A stretch of DNA of 6,105 nucleotides. It comes from DATLZB01 sp035574175. Lineage in GTDB: Bacteria > Pseudomonadota > Alphaproteobacteria > Rhizobiales > Hyphomicrobiaceae. The notes under the pieces were generated by a model that searched no databases, was not told the origin of the DNA, and saw only the letters and a program-made list of their open reading frames with translations. This document shows positions 1 to 5,048 of the stretch, in pieces (position 1 is the stretch's first letter; each line of letters opens with the position of its first letter). Position numbers and translations under genes: made by a program. The DNA is taken from the NCBI GenBank assembly GCA_035574175.1, contig DATLZB010000089.1, positions 1-6,105 of the forward strand, written 5' to 3'.

Positions 1-27
1 AGTACGGAGGCCCCGCACCCCGCTTCC

Positions 28-57
28 GTCATGCCGGCGCAGGCCGGCACCCACGCC
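28..57 (+). repeat. Palindromic (REP-like) repeat unit, forward copy
   Basis: The unit starts GTCATGCCGGC and ends in ACCCACGCC. Its core is a perfect hairpin: GCCGGC (33-38), loop GCAG (39-42), GCCGGC (43-48). This layout (GTCAT-CCCG arm, 4-base loop, complementary arm, ACCCACG tail) resembles the short palindromic repeats scattered through intergenic DNA of many proteobacteria. It is the inverse of the copy at 145-174. Confidence 0.7.
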
Positions 58-144
58 AGGTGCTGCTTGCTCTACGGTCCTGATCTGCTCTGGGCGTGGC
101 CCGAGGGTGACTGCCACGTATCGAACGGGTGCGTGTCGAAGTTT

Positions 145-174
145 GCGTGGGTCCCGACCTTCGTCGGGATGACG
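145..174 (-). repeat. Palindromic (REP-like) repeat unit, reverse copy
   Basis: Read on the minus strand this unit begins CGTCATCCCGAC and ends in GGGACCCACGC. It contains a perfect 7-base stem, TCCCGAC (152-158) and GTCGGGA (163-169), around the 4-base loop CTTC. It is the best-preserved copy in the window and lies in inverted orientation to the copy at 28-57. Confidence 0.75.
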
Positions 175-184
175 TTGTGGGTGG

Positions 185-281
185 GCGTGGGTGGAGGCTT
201 CGCCGGGATGACGCTGGAGAAAGGCCTGCGTCGGGATGACGGTTTGGGTGGGACAGGAGGGAGGCGCGGGCCGGGATGACC
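185..281 (-). repeat. Degenerate further copies of the REP-like unit
   Basis: Three more partial copies follow in the same orientation as the unit at 145-174: one of nearly full length at 185-213 (GCGTGGGTGG then CGCCGGGATGAC), and two that keep mainly the CGGGATGAC end, at about 223-242 and 265-281. The conserved ends are 28 to 40 bases apart. The hairpin arms are decayed, so these look like old remnants of repeated insertion or tandem duplication. Confidence 0.6.
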
Positions 282-327
282 GTATGAGAGTTGAAGGCTT
301 GGTAGAGAGTGATGGAGAACGTCACCC

Positions 328-741
328 ATGGCCGCACAGAAGGGCAAGGACCTGCTCCTCAAGATCGACAGCGATGGAGTAGGCAATTTCATTACCGTGG
401 CGGGCCTGCGCACCCGGGCGCTCGCCTTCAATGCCGAAAGCGTCGATATCACCCATCAGGAATCGGCAGGCCAGTGGCGGGAGCTGTTGGAGGGTGCCGG
501 CGTCAGATCCGCGCGCATCACCGGCTCAGGTATCTTCAAGGACGCAGCTTCCGATGAGACGGTGCGCGCCGCTTTCTTCAACGGCTTGATTCGCGCCTGG
601 CAGGTGGTGATCCCCGACTTTGGCACCGTCGAGGGCCCGTTCCAGATCGTGGCGCTCGAGTTCACTGGCCGCCACGACGCCGAGATTGGTTTCGACATCG
701 CACTCGAATCGGCCGGCCAGCTCGTCTTCCTAGCGGCATGA
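328..741 (+). CDS. Major tail (tube) protein, TP901-1 / GTA gp9 family
   Basis: This 137-residue protein has the sequence pattern of the phage major tail protein TP901-1 family, which includes RcGTA g9. Such proteins stack as rings to form the tail tube through which DNA passes. Visible family traits are the N-terminal Gly-Lys-Asp-Leu-Leu-Leu-Lys-Ile start (residues 6-13), a segment on acceptance of tags and helices around Val-Asp-Ile-Thr-His-Gln-Glu (39-45), Trp-Arg-Glu-Leu-Leu (50-54), Gly-Ser-Gly-Ile-Phe-Lys-Asp (66-72) and a Phe-Glu-type beta-rich C-terminus. The ATG at 328 follows a GGAG at 314-317 with about ten bases between, a normal spacing, and gives the family's usual length. It is the first gene of a tightly packed run; the next gene starts four bases after its stop. 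No cysteines, signal peptide or membrane segment is seen. Confidence 0.9.
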   Translation: MAAQKGKDLLLKIDSDGVGNFITVAGLRTRALAFNAESVDITHQESAGQWRELLEGAGVRSARITGSGIFKDAASDETVRAAFFNGLIRAWQVVIPDFGTVEGPFQIVALEFTGRHDAEIGFDIALESAGQLVFLAA

Positions 742-745
742 TCCC

Positions 746-1132
746 ATGGCCAACCGGCACCGCGGCGAGATCGAGGCGCGCCTCGACGGCAGAAGCTATC
801 GCCTGTGCCTGACGCTCGGGGCGCTGGCCGAGCTTGAGTCCGCCTTCGGCGACTCCGACATGCTGGCGCTCGCCGAGCGCTTCGGGCGCGGGCGGCTGTC
901 GGCGCGCGACTGCCAGCGCATCATCGCTGCCGGCCTGCGCGGTGCCGGCCTCGACATATCCGACGAGGCGGTCGCCGCCATGCAGGCCGAAGGCGGCGCC
1001 GCCGGCTACGTCGATATCGTGGCGCGGCTGCTCGCCGCCACCTTTGGGGGACCGGGCGGAGACGGCCAGAAGGAGGAAGCGGCGTCCGGGGAGGGGCGCG
1101 GCAGAGGCGCCCCTTTCCCTGGGACGACATGA
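746..1132 (+). CDS. GTA gp10-type tail protein / tail assembly chaperone (Phage_TAC_11-like)
   Basis: This 128-residue protein resembles the GTA gp10 family (Pfam Phage_TAC_11), a small protein encoded between tail tube and tape measure genes. Typical traits are the opening Asn-Arg-His-Arg-Gly-Glu (3-8), the Gly-Arg-Ser-Tyr-Arg-Leu-Cys-Leu-Thr-Leu-Gly-Ala-Leu-Ala-Glu-Leu-Glu core (15-31), and a Leu-Ser-Ala-Arg-Asp helix (51-55) leading to Ala-Ala-Gly-Leu-Arg-Gly-Ala-Gly (61-68). Residues 101-128 are a Gly, Glu and Arg-rich tail with no evident fold. The gene starts four bases after the tail tube stop. Its end overlaps the next frame as ATGA, and codons 123-124 contain a -1 slippery site, so a 195-residue fusion with the next frame is also possible. 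The 128-residue form would then be the product that did not shift, as gpG is for lambda. Confidence 0.85.
   Translation: MANRHRGEIEARLDGRSYRLCLTLGALAELESAFGDSDMLALAERFGRGRLSARDCQRIIAAGLRGAGLDISDEAVAAMQAEGGAAGYVDIVARLLAATFGGPGGDGQKEEAASGEGRGRGAPFPGTT
1111..1117 (+). promoter_or_regulatory. Candidate -1 programmed ribosomal frameshift site (CCCTTTC)
   Basis: In the reading phase of the gp10-type gene the bases read C CCT TTC, which is the canonical X XXY YYZ form. After a slip back by one base the two tRNAs would re-pair on CCC and TTT, and reading would continue Pro-Trp-Asp-Asp-Met-Met into the chaperone frame. The fusion would be 124 plus 71 residues. GA-rich, Shine-Dalgarno-like GGGAGGGG lies at 1089-1096, about 14 bases upstream. 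A weak 5-base stem (1144-1148 with 1166-1170) lies downstream; neither is strong evidence for a stimulator. Confidence 0.55.
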
Positions 1133-1332
1133 TGGCGGCCGGGCTCGGCGTGTTGCGGCTTGCGCCCGAGGCGTTCTGGTCGATGACGCCCCGCGAGCTC
1201 GATGCAGCGTTGAGCGCGATGCTGGGACCGGCCGGTACACCGCTCTCGCGCGGCGAACTGGTGAGTCTCATCGCGCGCTACCCAGACCCTCCCTCTTCCC
1301 CGCGAGAGCGGGAGCGAACCGCGAAGGACTGA
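1129..1332 (+). CDS. Small phage tail assembly chaperone (rcc01693/TIGR02216 family, GTA g10.1-like)
   Basis: From ATG 1129 this gives 67 residues with the family signature Gly-Leu-Gly-Val-Leu-Arg-Leu-Ala-Pro-Glu-Ala-Phe-Trp-Ser-Met-Thr-Pro-Arg-Glu-Leu (5-24). Members are thought to act as chaperones in tail assembly between the tube and the tape measure protein. The start is doubtful. The family usually has an aromatic-acidic piece before this core, and the same frame reads Arg-Pro-Phe-Pro-Trp-Asp-Asp (codons 1108-1128) directly ahead of the ATG. Upstream in this frame, back to the stop at 838, there is no ATG, GTG or TTG. Two models fit: reinitiation at the ATGA overlap with the gp10-type gene, or a -1 frameshift at 1111-1117 that makes a fusion. 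The C-terminal tail, rich in Pro, Arg and Glu, looks disordered. Confidence 0.8.
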   Translation: MMAAGLGVLRLAPEAFWSMTPRELDAALSAMLGPAGTPLSRGELVSLIARYPDPPSSPRERERTAKD

Positions 1333-1336
1333 TCGC

Positions 1337-1912
1337 ATGCCCGAACCCGTCGAGACCTGGACCGTGGCGGTCACCGCCGACACCAGCGCCCTACAGGAAG
1401 AGCTGAGCAAGGCGGCCTCTTACGGCCGCCAGTTCGGCCGTATACTGACGACGGCCTTCGAGGGGATCGCGCTCAAGGGCAAGAGTGTGGGGGATGTGCT
1501 GCGTTCGCTCGCCTTGAGCCTGTCTCGCATGGCGCTGCAGGCGGCGTTCCGCCCGCTCGAGCAGGGCATCGCCAGCCTGTTCAGCGGCATCTTCGGCGGC
1601 TTCCGCTTCTCTAACGGCGGCATTGTCAAGGGCGGCCTGCCCGTTCCGTTCGCCGAGGGCGGGGTGATCGCCAGTCCGATCGCCTTCCCGATGGCGGGCG
1701 GGCGCATCGGCGTCGCCGGTGAAAGGGGTGCGGAGGCCATCCTTCCCCTTGCCCGCGGCCCCGACGGCCGGCTCGGCGTCCGCGCCGGCGGTGCCGGCAT
1801 CAACGTGACCTTCAACGTGACGACCCCCGACGCGGCGAGCTTCCGCCGCTCCGAAACGCAGATCGCAGCGCTGCTCGCTCGCGCGGTGGCGCAGGGCCAG
1901 CGCAACTTGTGA
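1337..1912 (+). CDS. Phage tail tape measure protein, short GTA type
   Basis: Tape measure proteins fill the tail tube, set its length and leave with the DNA. This one has 191 residues, far shorter than in most siphoviruses and similar in scale to the roughly 200-residue GTA version. The N-terminal half is helical, with a hydrophobic helix-rich stretch (51-88). Next comes the very typical C-terminal module Phe-Ala-Glu-Gly-Gly-Val-Ile-Ala-Ser-Pro (105-114), Phe-Pro-Met-Ala-Gly-Gly (117-122), Gly-Glu-Arg-Gly-Ala-Glu-Ala-Ile-Leu-Pro-Leu (128-138) and Gly-Pro-Asp-Gly-Arg-Leu-Gly-Val (141-148). The end is a short beta piece and a helix. The ATG at 1337 lies five bases after the chaperone stop, with AAGGA at 1324-1328 as ribosome binding site inside the previous gene. 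Its position after the chaperone frame is the standard long-tailed phage order. Confidence 0.9.
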   Translation: MPEPVETWTVAVTADTSALQEELSKAASYGRQFGRILTTAFEGIALKGKSVGDVLRSLALSLSRMALQAAFRPLEQGIASLFSGIFGGFRFSNGGIVKGGLPVPFAEGGVIASPIAFPMAGGRIGVAGERGAEAILPLARGPDGRLGVRAGGAGINVTFNVTTPDAASFRRSETQIAALLARAVAQGQRNL

Positions 1913-1927
1913 CAAGCCGATCCGCCC

Positions 1928-2566
1928 ATGTCCTTCCACGAGGTCCGCTTCCCGACCGCCATCTCGCGCGGCGCCGTCGGCGGGCCCGAGCGGCGGACCG
2001 AGGTCGTCGTCTTGGGCTCGGGCTTTGAGGAGCGCAACAGCCGCTGGGCCGACAGCCGGCGCAGCTACAACGCCGGGTACGGCATCAGGTCGCTCGACGA
2101 CCTTGACGCCGTCATCGCCTTCTTCGAGGAGCGCCGCGGCCGACTGCACGGCTTTCGCTGGCGCGATCACGCCGATTGCAAGTCGTGCGCACCAATGGCG
2201 GCGCCCTCCGCGCTCGACCAGGCGCTCGGCACCGGCGACGGCTCCAACGCCGTGTTCCAGCTCGCCAAGACCTACGGCTCGGCGCACGCACCCTACCTGC
2301 GACTTATCAAAAAGCCGGTGGCGGGAACCGTACTTGTCGCGGTTGCCGGCATTCTGCAGATCGAGGGCAGCGACTTCATCCTCGATGCGACGACAGGGAC
2401 GGTGACGTTCACCCCTGGCCACGTACCGGCCGCGGGCGCGGCGGTGACGGCGGGCTTTGAGTTCGACGTGCCGGTGCGCTTTGACACCGACAAGCTCGAG
2501 ATCAGCCTGTCGGGCTTGCGGCATGGTGCCATCCCCAACATTCCCATCGTCGAGATCCGGCTGTGA
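1928..2566 (+). CDS. DUF2460 / TIGR02217 distal tail protein (GTA gp12-like)
   Basis: This 212-residue protein fits the DUF2460 (TIGR02217) family encoded after the tape measure gene in GTAs; the RcGTA counterpart forms the distal ring joining tube and baseplate. Family traits include the start Ser-Phe-His-Glu-Val-Arg-Phe-Pro (2-9), Ser-Arg-Gly-Ala-Val-Gly-Gly-Pro (13-20), Trp-Ala-Asp-Ser-Arg-Arg-Ser-Tyr-Asn-Ala-Gly (40-50), and Gly-Phe-Arg-Trp-Arg-Asp-His-Ala-Asp-Cys-Lys-Ser (75-86). The end, with Val-Arg-Phe-Asp-Thr-Asp followed by Ile-Pro-Asn-Ile-Pro-Ile-Val-Glu-Ile-Arg-Leu, is characteristic. Length equals the usual family length. The ATG at 1928 is 15 bases after the tape measure stop and has no clear Shine-Dalgarno sequence, but it matches the conserved family start. 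The stop overlaps the next gene's GTG by four bases. Confidence 0.9.
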   Translation: MSFHEVRFPTAISRGAVGGPERRTEVVVLGSGFEERNSRWADSRRSYNAGYGIRSLDDLDAVIAFFEERRGRLHGFRWRDHADCKSCAPMAAPSALDQALGTGDGSNAVFQLAKTYGSAHAPYLRLIKKPVAGTVLVAVAGILQIEGSDFILDATTGTVTFTPGHVPAAGAAVTAGFEFDVPVRFDTDKLEISLSGLRHGAIPNIPIVEIRL

Positions 2567-3426
2567 AGGCACTCTCCCCCGGTCTTGCCGCTCACCTGGC
2601 AGGTGGCGCGACCACGCTTGCCTGGTGCTGGCGGCTCACACGCCGCGACGGTACCAAGCTCGGCTTCACCGATCACGACCGCAACATCGTCTTCGACGGC
2701 ACCACCTTCGAGGCGGCGACCGGCCTCACCGCCAGCGAGATCAAGGACGCGGTGGGACTGTCCGTCGACAACCTCGAGGTCGAGAGCGCCCTTTCCTCGG
2801 GCAGTCTGAGCGAGGCCGACCTCGCCGCCGGCCTTTATGACGACGCGCGCGTCGAGATCTTCCGCGTCAACTGGCAAGCGCCGGAGGAGCGCGTGCTGAT
2901 GCGGGCGGGCAGTCTTGGCGAGGTGCGCCGCTCCGGCCTCGCCTTCGCCGCCGAGGTGCGGGGCCTGGCCCATTACCTCCAGCAGCCCAAGGGGCGGCTC
3001 TTTCAGTTCGGCTGCGACGCCGACCTGGGGGATGCCCGCTGCGGCGTCGATCTCGAGCAGCCGGCCTTCCGCGGCCAGGGCACCATCACCGAGGCGGCGA
3101 GCCTGCGCCGATTCACGGCGAGCGGGCTCGATGCGTTCGCGGACGACTGGTTCACGCGCGGCCTTCTCACGTTCACATCCGGCGCCAACGTCGGCCGCGC
3201 CGTCGAGGTCAAGCGCCACGAGGCTCGCGATGGGCTGGTGACGCTCGAGCTGTGGCAGGAGCCGGGCGAGCCGCTGGCCGCCGGCGACGCCTTCGAGGTG
3301 ACGGCCGGCTGCGACAAGCAGCTCGCCACCTGCCGGGCCAAGTTCGCCAACGTCGTCAACTTCCGCGGCTTCCCGCACATGCCGGGCAACGACTTCGTCA
3401 CCTCCTTCGCACGGAGGAGCGACTGA
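2563..3426 (+). CDS. DUF2163 / TIGR02218 baseplate hub protein (GTA gp13-like)
   Basis: This 287-residue protein carries an N-terminal DUF2163-type part (Gly-Phe-Thr-Asp-His-Asp-Arg at 34-40) and a C-terminal BR0599-type part ending in Phe-Arg-Gly-Phe-Pro-His-Met-Pro-Gly (267-275), the standard build of GTA gp13. In RcGTA this protein forms the baseplate hub. Four cysteines sit at 151, 160, 250 and 257, in two pairs (C-x8-C and C-x6-C). Phage lambda gpL, the functional counterpart, holds an iron-sulphur cluster with four C-terminal cysteines, so a metal or iron-sulphur site is likely here; that is inference. The start is GTG at 2563, overlapping the previous stop as GTGA, which suggests translational coupling; no good ribosome binding site is seen. 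Its own stop overlaps the peptidase ATG by one base. Confidence 0.9.
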   Translation: MKALSPGLAAHLAGGATTLAWCWRLTRRDGTKLGFTDHDRNIVFDGTTFEAATGLTASEIKDAVGLSVDNLEVESALSSGSLSEADLAAGLYDDARVEIFRVNWQAPEERVLMRAGSLGEVRRSGLAFAAEVRGLAHYLQQPKGRLFQFGCDADLGDARCGVDLEQPAFRGQGTITEAASLRRFTASGLDAFADDWFTRGLLTFTSGANVGRAVEVKRHEARDGLVTLELWQEPGEPLAAGDAFEVTAGCDKQLATCRAKFANVVNFRGFPHMPGNDFVTSFARRSD

Positions 3427-3893
3427 TGCCGCAGCTTTCCCGCGACGCCATCGTCGCCGCGGCCCGCGGCTGGCTTGGCACGCCCTATCACCATCAGGCG
3501 AGCCGGCGCGGGGTGGGCGCCGACTGCTTAGGCCTCGTGCGCGGCGTTTGGCGCGAGCTCTATGGTGAGGAGCCCGAGACGCCGCCTCCCTACACCCGAG
3601 ACTGGAGCGAGGCGAGCGGCGAGGAGACGCTGCTTGCCGCCGCCCGCCGTCACCTGCTCGCCATCGATCCGAAGAGCGCCGCGGCCGGCGACGTCATCGT
3701 CTTCCGCCTGCGCGCGGGCCTCGCCGCCAAGCACGCGGCGATTCGGACCGGTGAAGCCACCTTCATCCACGCCATGGAAGGCGCACCCGTCGCCGAGGCG
3801 GCGCTCACGCCCTGGTGGCGGCGGCGCATCGCCGGCGCGTTCAGGTTTCCTGGTCTTGGTGAACCTGACGCGGCTGGAAGACGACCAGAGTAA
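3426..3893 (+). CDS. NlpC/P60-type phage cell wall peptidase (TIGR02219, GTA gp14-like)
   Basis: This 155-residue protein belongs to the phage NlpC/P60 peptidase family found in GTA tails, enzymes that cut peptide links in peptidoglycan during entry. The N-terminal Gly-Trp-Leu-Gly-Thr-Pro-Tyr-His (15-22) leads to the catalytic cysteine in Asp-Cys-Leu-Gly-Leu-Val (Cys34). The active-site histidine is His103 in Lys-His-Ala-Ala-Ile, and Ile-His-Ala (His115) follows. All expected residues are present, so the enzyme looks intact. ATG 3426 has a strong GGAGGAG (3413-3419) at a good distance and overlaps the hub gene stop by one base. Family members usually end close to the Phe-Arg-Phe-Pro-Gly seen at 139-143. 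Here 12 further residues, charged and rich in Pro, Gly and Arg, run into DNA that also encodes the end of the opposing HEPN-like gene (53-base overlap). Confidence 0.92.
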   Translation: MPQLSRDAIVAAARGWLGTPYHHQASRRGVGADCLGLVRGVWRELYGEEPETPPPYTRDWSEASGEETLLAAARRHLLAIDPKSAAAGDVIVFRLRAGLAAKHAAIRTGEATFIHAMEGAPVAEAALTPWWRRRIAGAFRFPGLGEPDAAGRRPE

Positions 3894-4374
3894 GAAATGC
3901 ACGTCGCAACGTCCGGTTTGCGTCGCGGAACCGCCCCAATGCGTCGCGGCCCCTTTTAACTATCCGAGACGCGTTTGATCTCGTCGCGCGGAAAAGAGGA
4001 TCGTAGTCCGCCAGGTAACGGCTGTCCTGCAAATCGGTCAACGCCCTCGCGAAAAACTGCAGGTCCGGTCCGAAGCCGCCTTCGGGCGCGAATCTAGAGT
4101 ATCGGTTGGGAAGGTTCTGCTTTGCGATGTCTTCACAAAGCCGGCGCAAAGTTCTGTGGTCGACACTGCGATACGCCAACATGTAGCGAGGTGTCTGACG
4201 GTGGGCCCTGCCGACGAGGTCGTCCGTCGCTTCCGTCACGACCGCATGGAACAAGGCATAGTAGGCGCTCGATATCGCTCGCCGAAGGTCCACTTGTCTG
4301 GCTGTTCCGCCTCCAGTCGACGCAATGAGCCTGTCGGCCTGGTCGAGCAGATGATCGGGGTCAGGAACCGACAT
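3841..4374 (-). CDS. HEPN-like helical protein, second gene of an inserted two-gene cassette
   Basis: This 177-residue, mostly helical protein has the signature Leu-Arg-Arg-Ala-Ile-Ser-Ser-Ala-Tyr-Tyr-Ala-Leu-Phe-His-Ala (30-44), typical of HEPN-fold proteins, and a later Ala-Asp-Tyr-Asp-Pro (122-126) that I associate with one widespread family of uncharacterised HEPN-like proteins. HEPN proteins are often RNases in toxin-antitoxin and defence modules. The usual catalytic Arg-x4-6-His is not evident. The nearest candidate is Arg69-Ser-Val-Asp-His73 with three residues between, so activity is uncertain. The ATG at 4374 overlaps the upstream gene by 14 bases. A GGCAGAGG lies directly against it, too close for efficient binding, which suggests translational coupling. 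The last nine or so residues lie over the end of the phage peptidase gene and are probably a junction-made tail. It could also be a non-catalytic binding protein. Confidence 0.75.
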   Translation of the reverse strand: MSVPDPDHLLDQADRLIASTGGGTARQVDLRRAISSAYYALFHAVVTEATDDLVGRAHRQTPRYMLAYRSVDHRTLRRLCEDIAKQNLPNRYSRFAPEGGFGPDLQFFARALTDLQDSRYLADYDPLFRATRSNASRIVKRGRDALGRFRDANRTLRRAFLTLVVFQPRQVHQDQET

Positions 4375-4906
4375 CCTCTGCCAACTCTGCCTCAGTGGCG
4401 AAATTCATGATCGGCGTACCAGCCACATGCATCTCATGGAGTCGTTCGCGCAGCCGCGCTTCCGCGTCGGCTTCCGCCTCGCTGTCCAGTCTCTGTATGG
4501 CGTCGGGTGTGATGACGATTGTCGTCAACATGGCTCCTCGGCCCTCGGCATCCAGAGTGGGTGCAACTTCGACGCGGAGCACTTTGTCCCTTCCCAACGC
4601 CGCCACCAGAGGCTGCTCGATCAGCCGGCGAAACACCTCCTTTGGCTCGAGACGAGACCGATAGAGGCCCGGTTTCCAATTGGCCGCGCGCGCCTCTTCA
4701 ACGTCGATTTCCACAACAACGTGTGTGAACCCAGCGTACCAAAGGTCGCGGCCCGTATCGCCAAAGCGCGGCGTGTTGGACAGGTCAGACACGAAATCTT
4801 GAGTGCGCAGATCGCAAAGAGCGATAGCATCCGACACCGGGACGTCGACCCACGGATCACCCCGTGTCGGTTCCTTGCCTTCGTAGACAGGCCAAATCTT
4901 GGCCAT
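4361..4906 (-). CDS. Uncharacterised 181-residue protein, first gene of the inserted cassette
   Basis: I do not recognise a named family. The protein opens Met-Ala-Lys-Ile-Trp-Pro-Val-Tyr-Glu-Gly-Lys-Glu-Pro-Thr-Arg-Gly and shows alternating beta and helical segments: His-Val-Val-Val-Glu-Ile-Asp-Val (62-69), Trp-Lys-Pro-Gly-Leu-Tyr-Arg-Ser (77-84), a helix at 87-104, then two strands at 109-114 and 126-133. The C-terminal third (140-160) is a charged Glu, Ala and Arg helix. It has no signal peptide or membrane segment. It lacks the Gly-Ser and Asp-x-Asp motifs of the minimal nucleotidyltransferase that usually partners HEPN toxins. The start at 4906 is chosen over more upstream ones because AAGGAGAA (4911-4918) sits just before it and a promoter ends near 4940. 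By its place ahead of a HEPN-like gene it could be an antitoxin or partner subunit; this is inference only. Confidence 0.8.
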   Translation of the reverse strand: MAKIWPVYEGKEPTRGDPWVDVPVSDAIALCDLRTQDFVSDLSNTPRFGDTGRDLWYAGFTHVVVEIDVEEARAANWKPGLYRSRLEPKEVFRRLIEQPLVAALGRDKVLRVEVAPTLDAEGRGAMLTTIVITPDAIQRLDSEAEADAEARLRERLHEMHVAGTPIMNFATEAELAEDVGS

Positions 4907-4910
4907 GCTG

Positions 4911-4918
4911 TTCTCCTT
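4911..4918 (-). promoter_or_regulatory. Strong ribosome binding site of the cassette
   Basis: On the minus strand the bases read AAGGAGAA, followed by CAGC and the ATG at 4906. This is a near-perfect Shine-Dalgarno match. It decides the start of the 181-residue gene and excludes the 72-codon upstream extension of the frame, which would run across the promoter. Confidence 0.85.
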
Positions 4919-4940
4919 GGCACGGCTCTTGCTAGCTTGT

Positions 4941-4969
4941 GATAGCACATCTGCGAATTGAAACGTCAA
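4941..4969 (-). promoter_or_regulatory. Housekeeping-type promoter of the minus-strand cassette
   Basis: On the minus strand TTGACG (4969-4964) is followed after exactly 17 bases by GCTATC (4946-4941), extended to GCTATCAC. This fits the alphaproteobacterial housekeeping consensus (TTGACG-type -35 and GCTA-type -10) closely. Transcription would start near 4934 and give a leader of about 28 bases ending in the strong ribosome binding site. It implies that the cassette is transcribed on its own, against the phage genes. No operator is recognised, though an autoregulatory site could overlap it. Confidence 0.7.
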
Positions 4970-5048
4970 CGGCCGCGTGCTTCGAACCGACCGTTTGCCT
5001 CGATGCCGATAGCGCCGACGTAGGTCATTTGGCCGAATTACGCATACA

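Larger units (their letters stand above)
1..327. other. Non-coding region rich in palindromic repeats, upstream of the tail genes
   Basis: No convincing gene is seen here. Open frames exist on both strands, but they are rich in Pro, Arg and Ser or Gly and Trp, have no family motifs, and run through the repeats. The stretch holds one forward hairpin unit (28-57) and a run of reverse units (145-281), with CGGGATGAC occurring at 165, 204, 232 and 272. Bases 1-27 may be the end of an upstream gene or spacer; this cannot be decided. In RcGTA the neighbour upstream of the tail tube gene is a small head-tail joining gene, and the two are close together, so a repeat-filled gap of this size is an interruption of the usual packing. 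No clear promoter was found for the tail genes. Confidence 0.7.

Noticed and set aside
31..279. Plus-strand open frame of 82 codons at the window start
   Set aside because: It runs through the REP-like repeats, is Gly and Trp-rich and has no homology that I recognise.
145..281. Possible CRISPR array from the repeated CGGGATGAC
   Set aside because: Repeats are degenerate, unevenly spaced (28 to 40 bases between ends) and have no unique spacers of constant length. They fit REP-like palindromes.
1391..2572. Long minus-strand open frame of 393 codons
   Set aside because: It lies antisense to the tape measure and DUF2460 genes, which have strong family motifs. Its Ala, Arg, Gly, Glu and His-rich composition is what the complement of GC-rich coding DNA produces.
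2293..3378. Long minus-strand open frame of 361 codons
   Set aside because: It is the mirror of the DUF2163 hub gene and shows no family motifs or ribosome binding site.
3252..3425. Earlier in-frame start for the peptidase
   Set aside because: The added residues are Arg and Gly-rich and overlap the hub gene. The ATG at 3426 has a strong GGAGGAG and fits the family start.
4427..4942. Plus-strand open frame of 171 codons opposite the cassette
   Set aside because: It is antisense to the better-supported minus-strand gene, has no ribosome binding site and no motifs.
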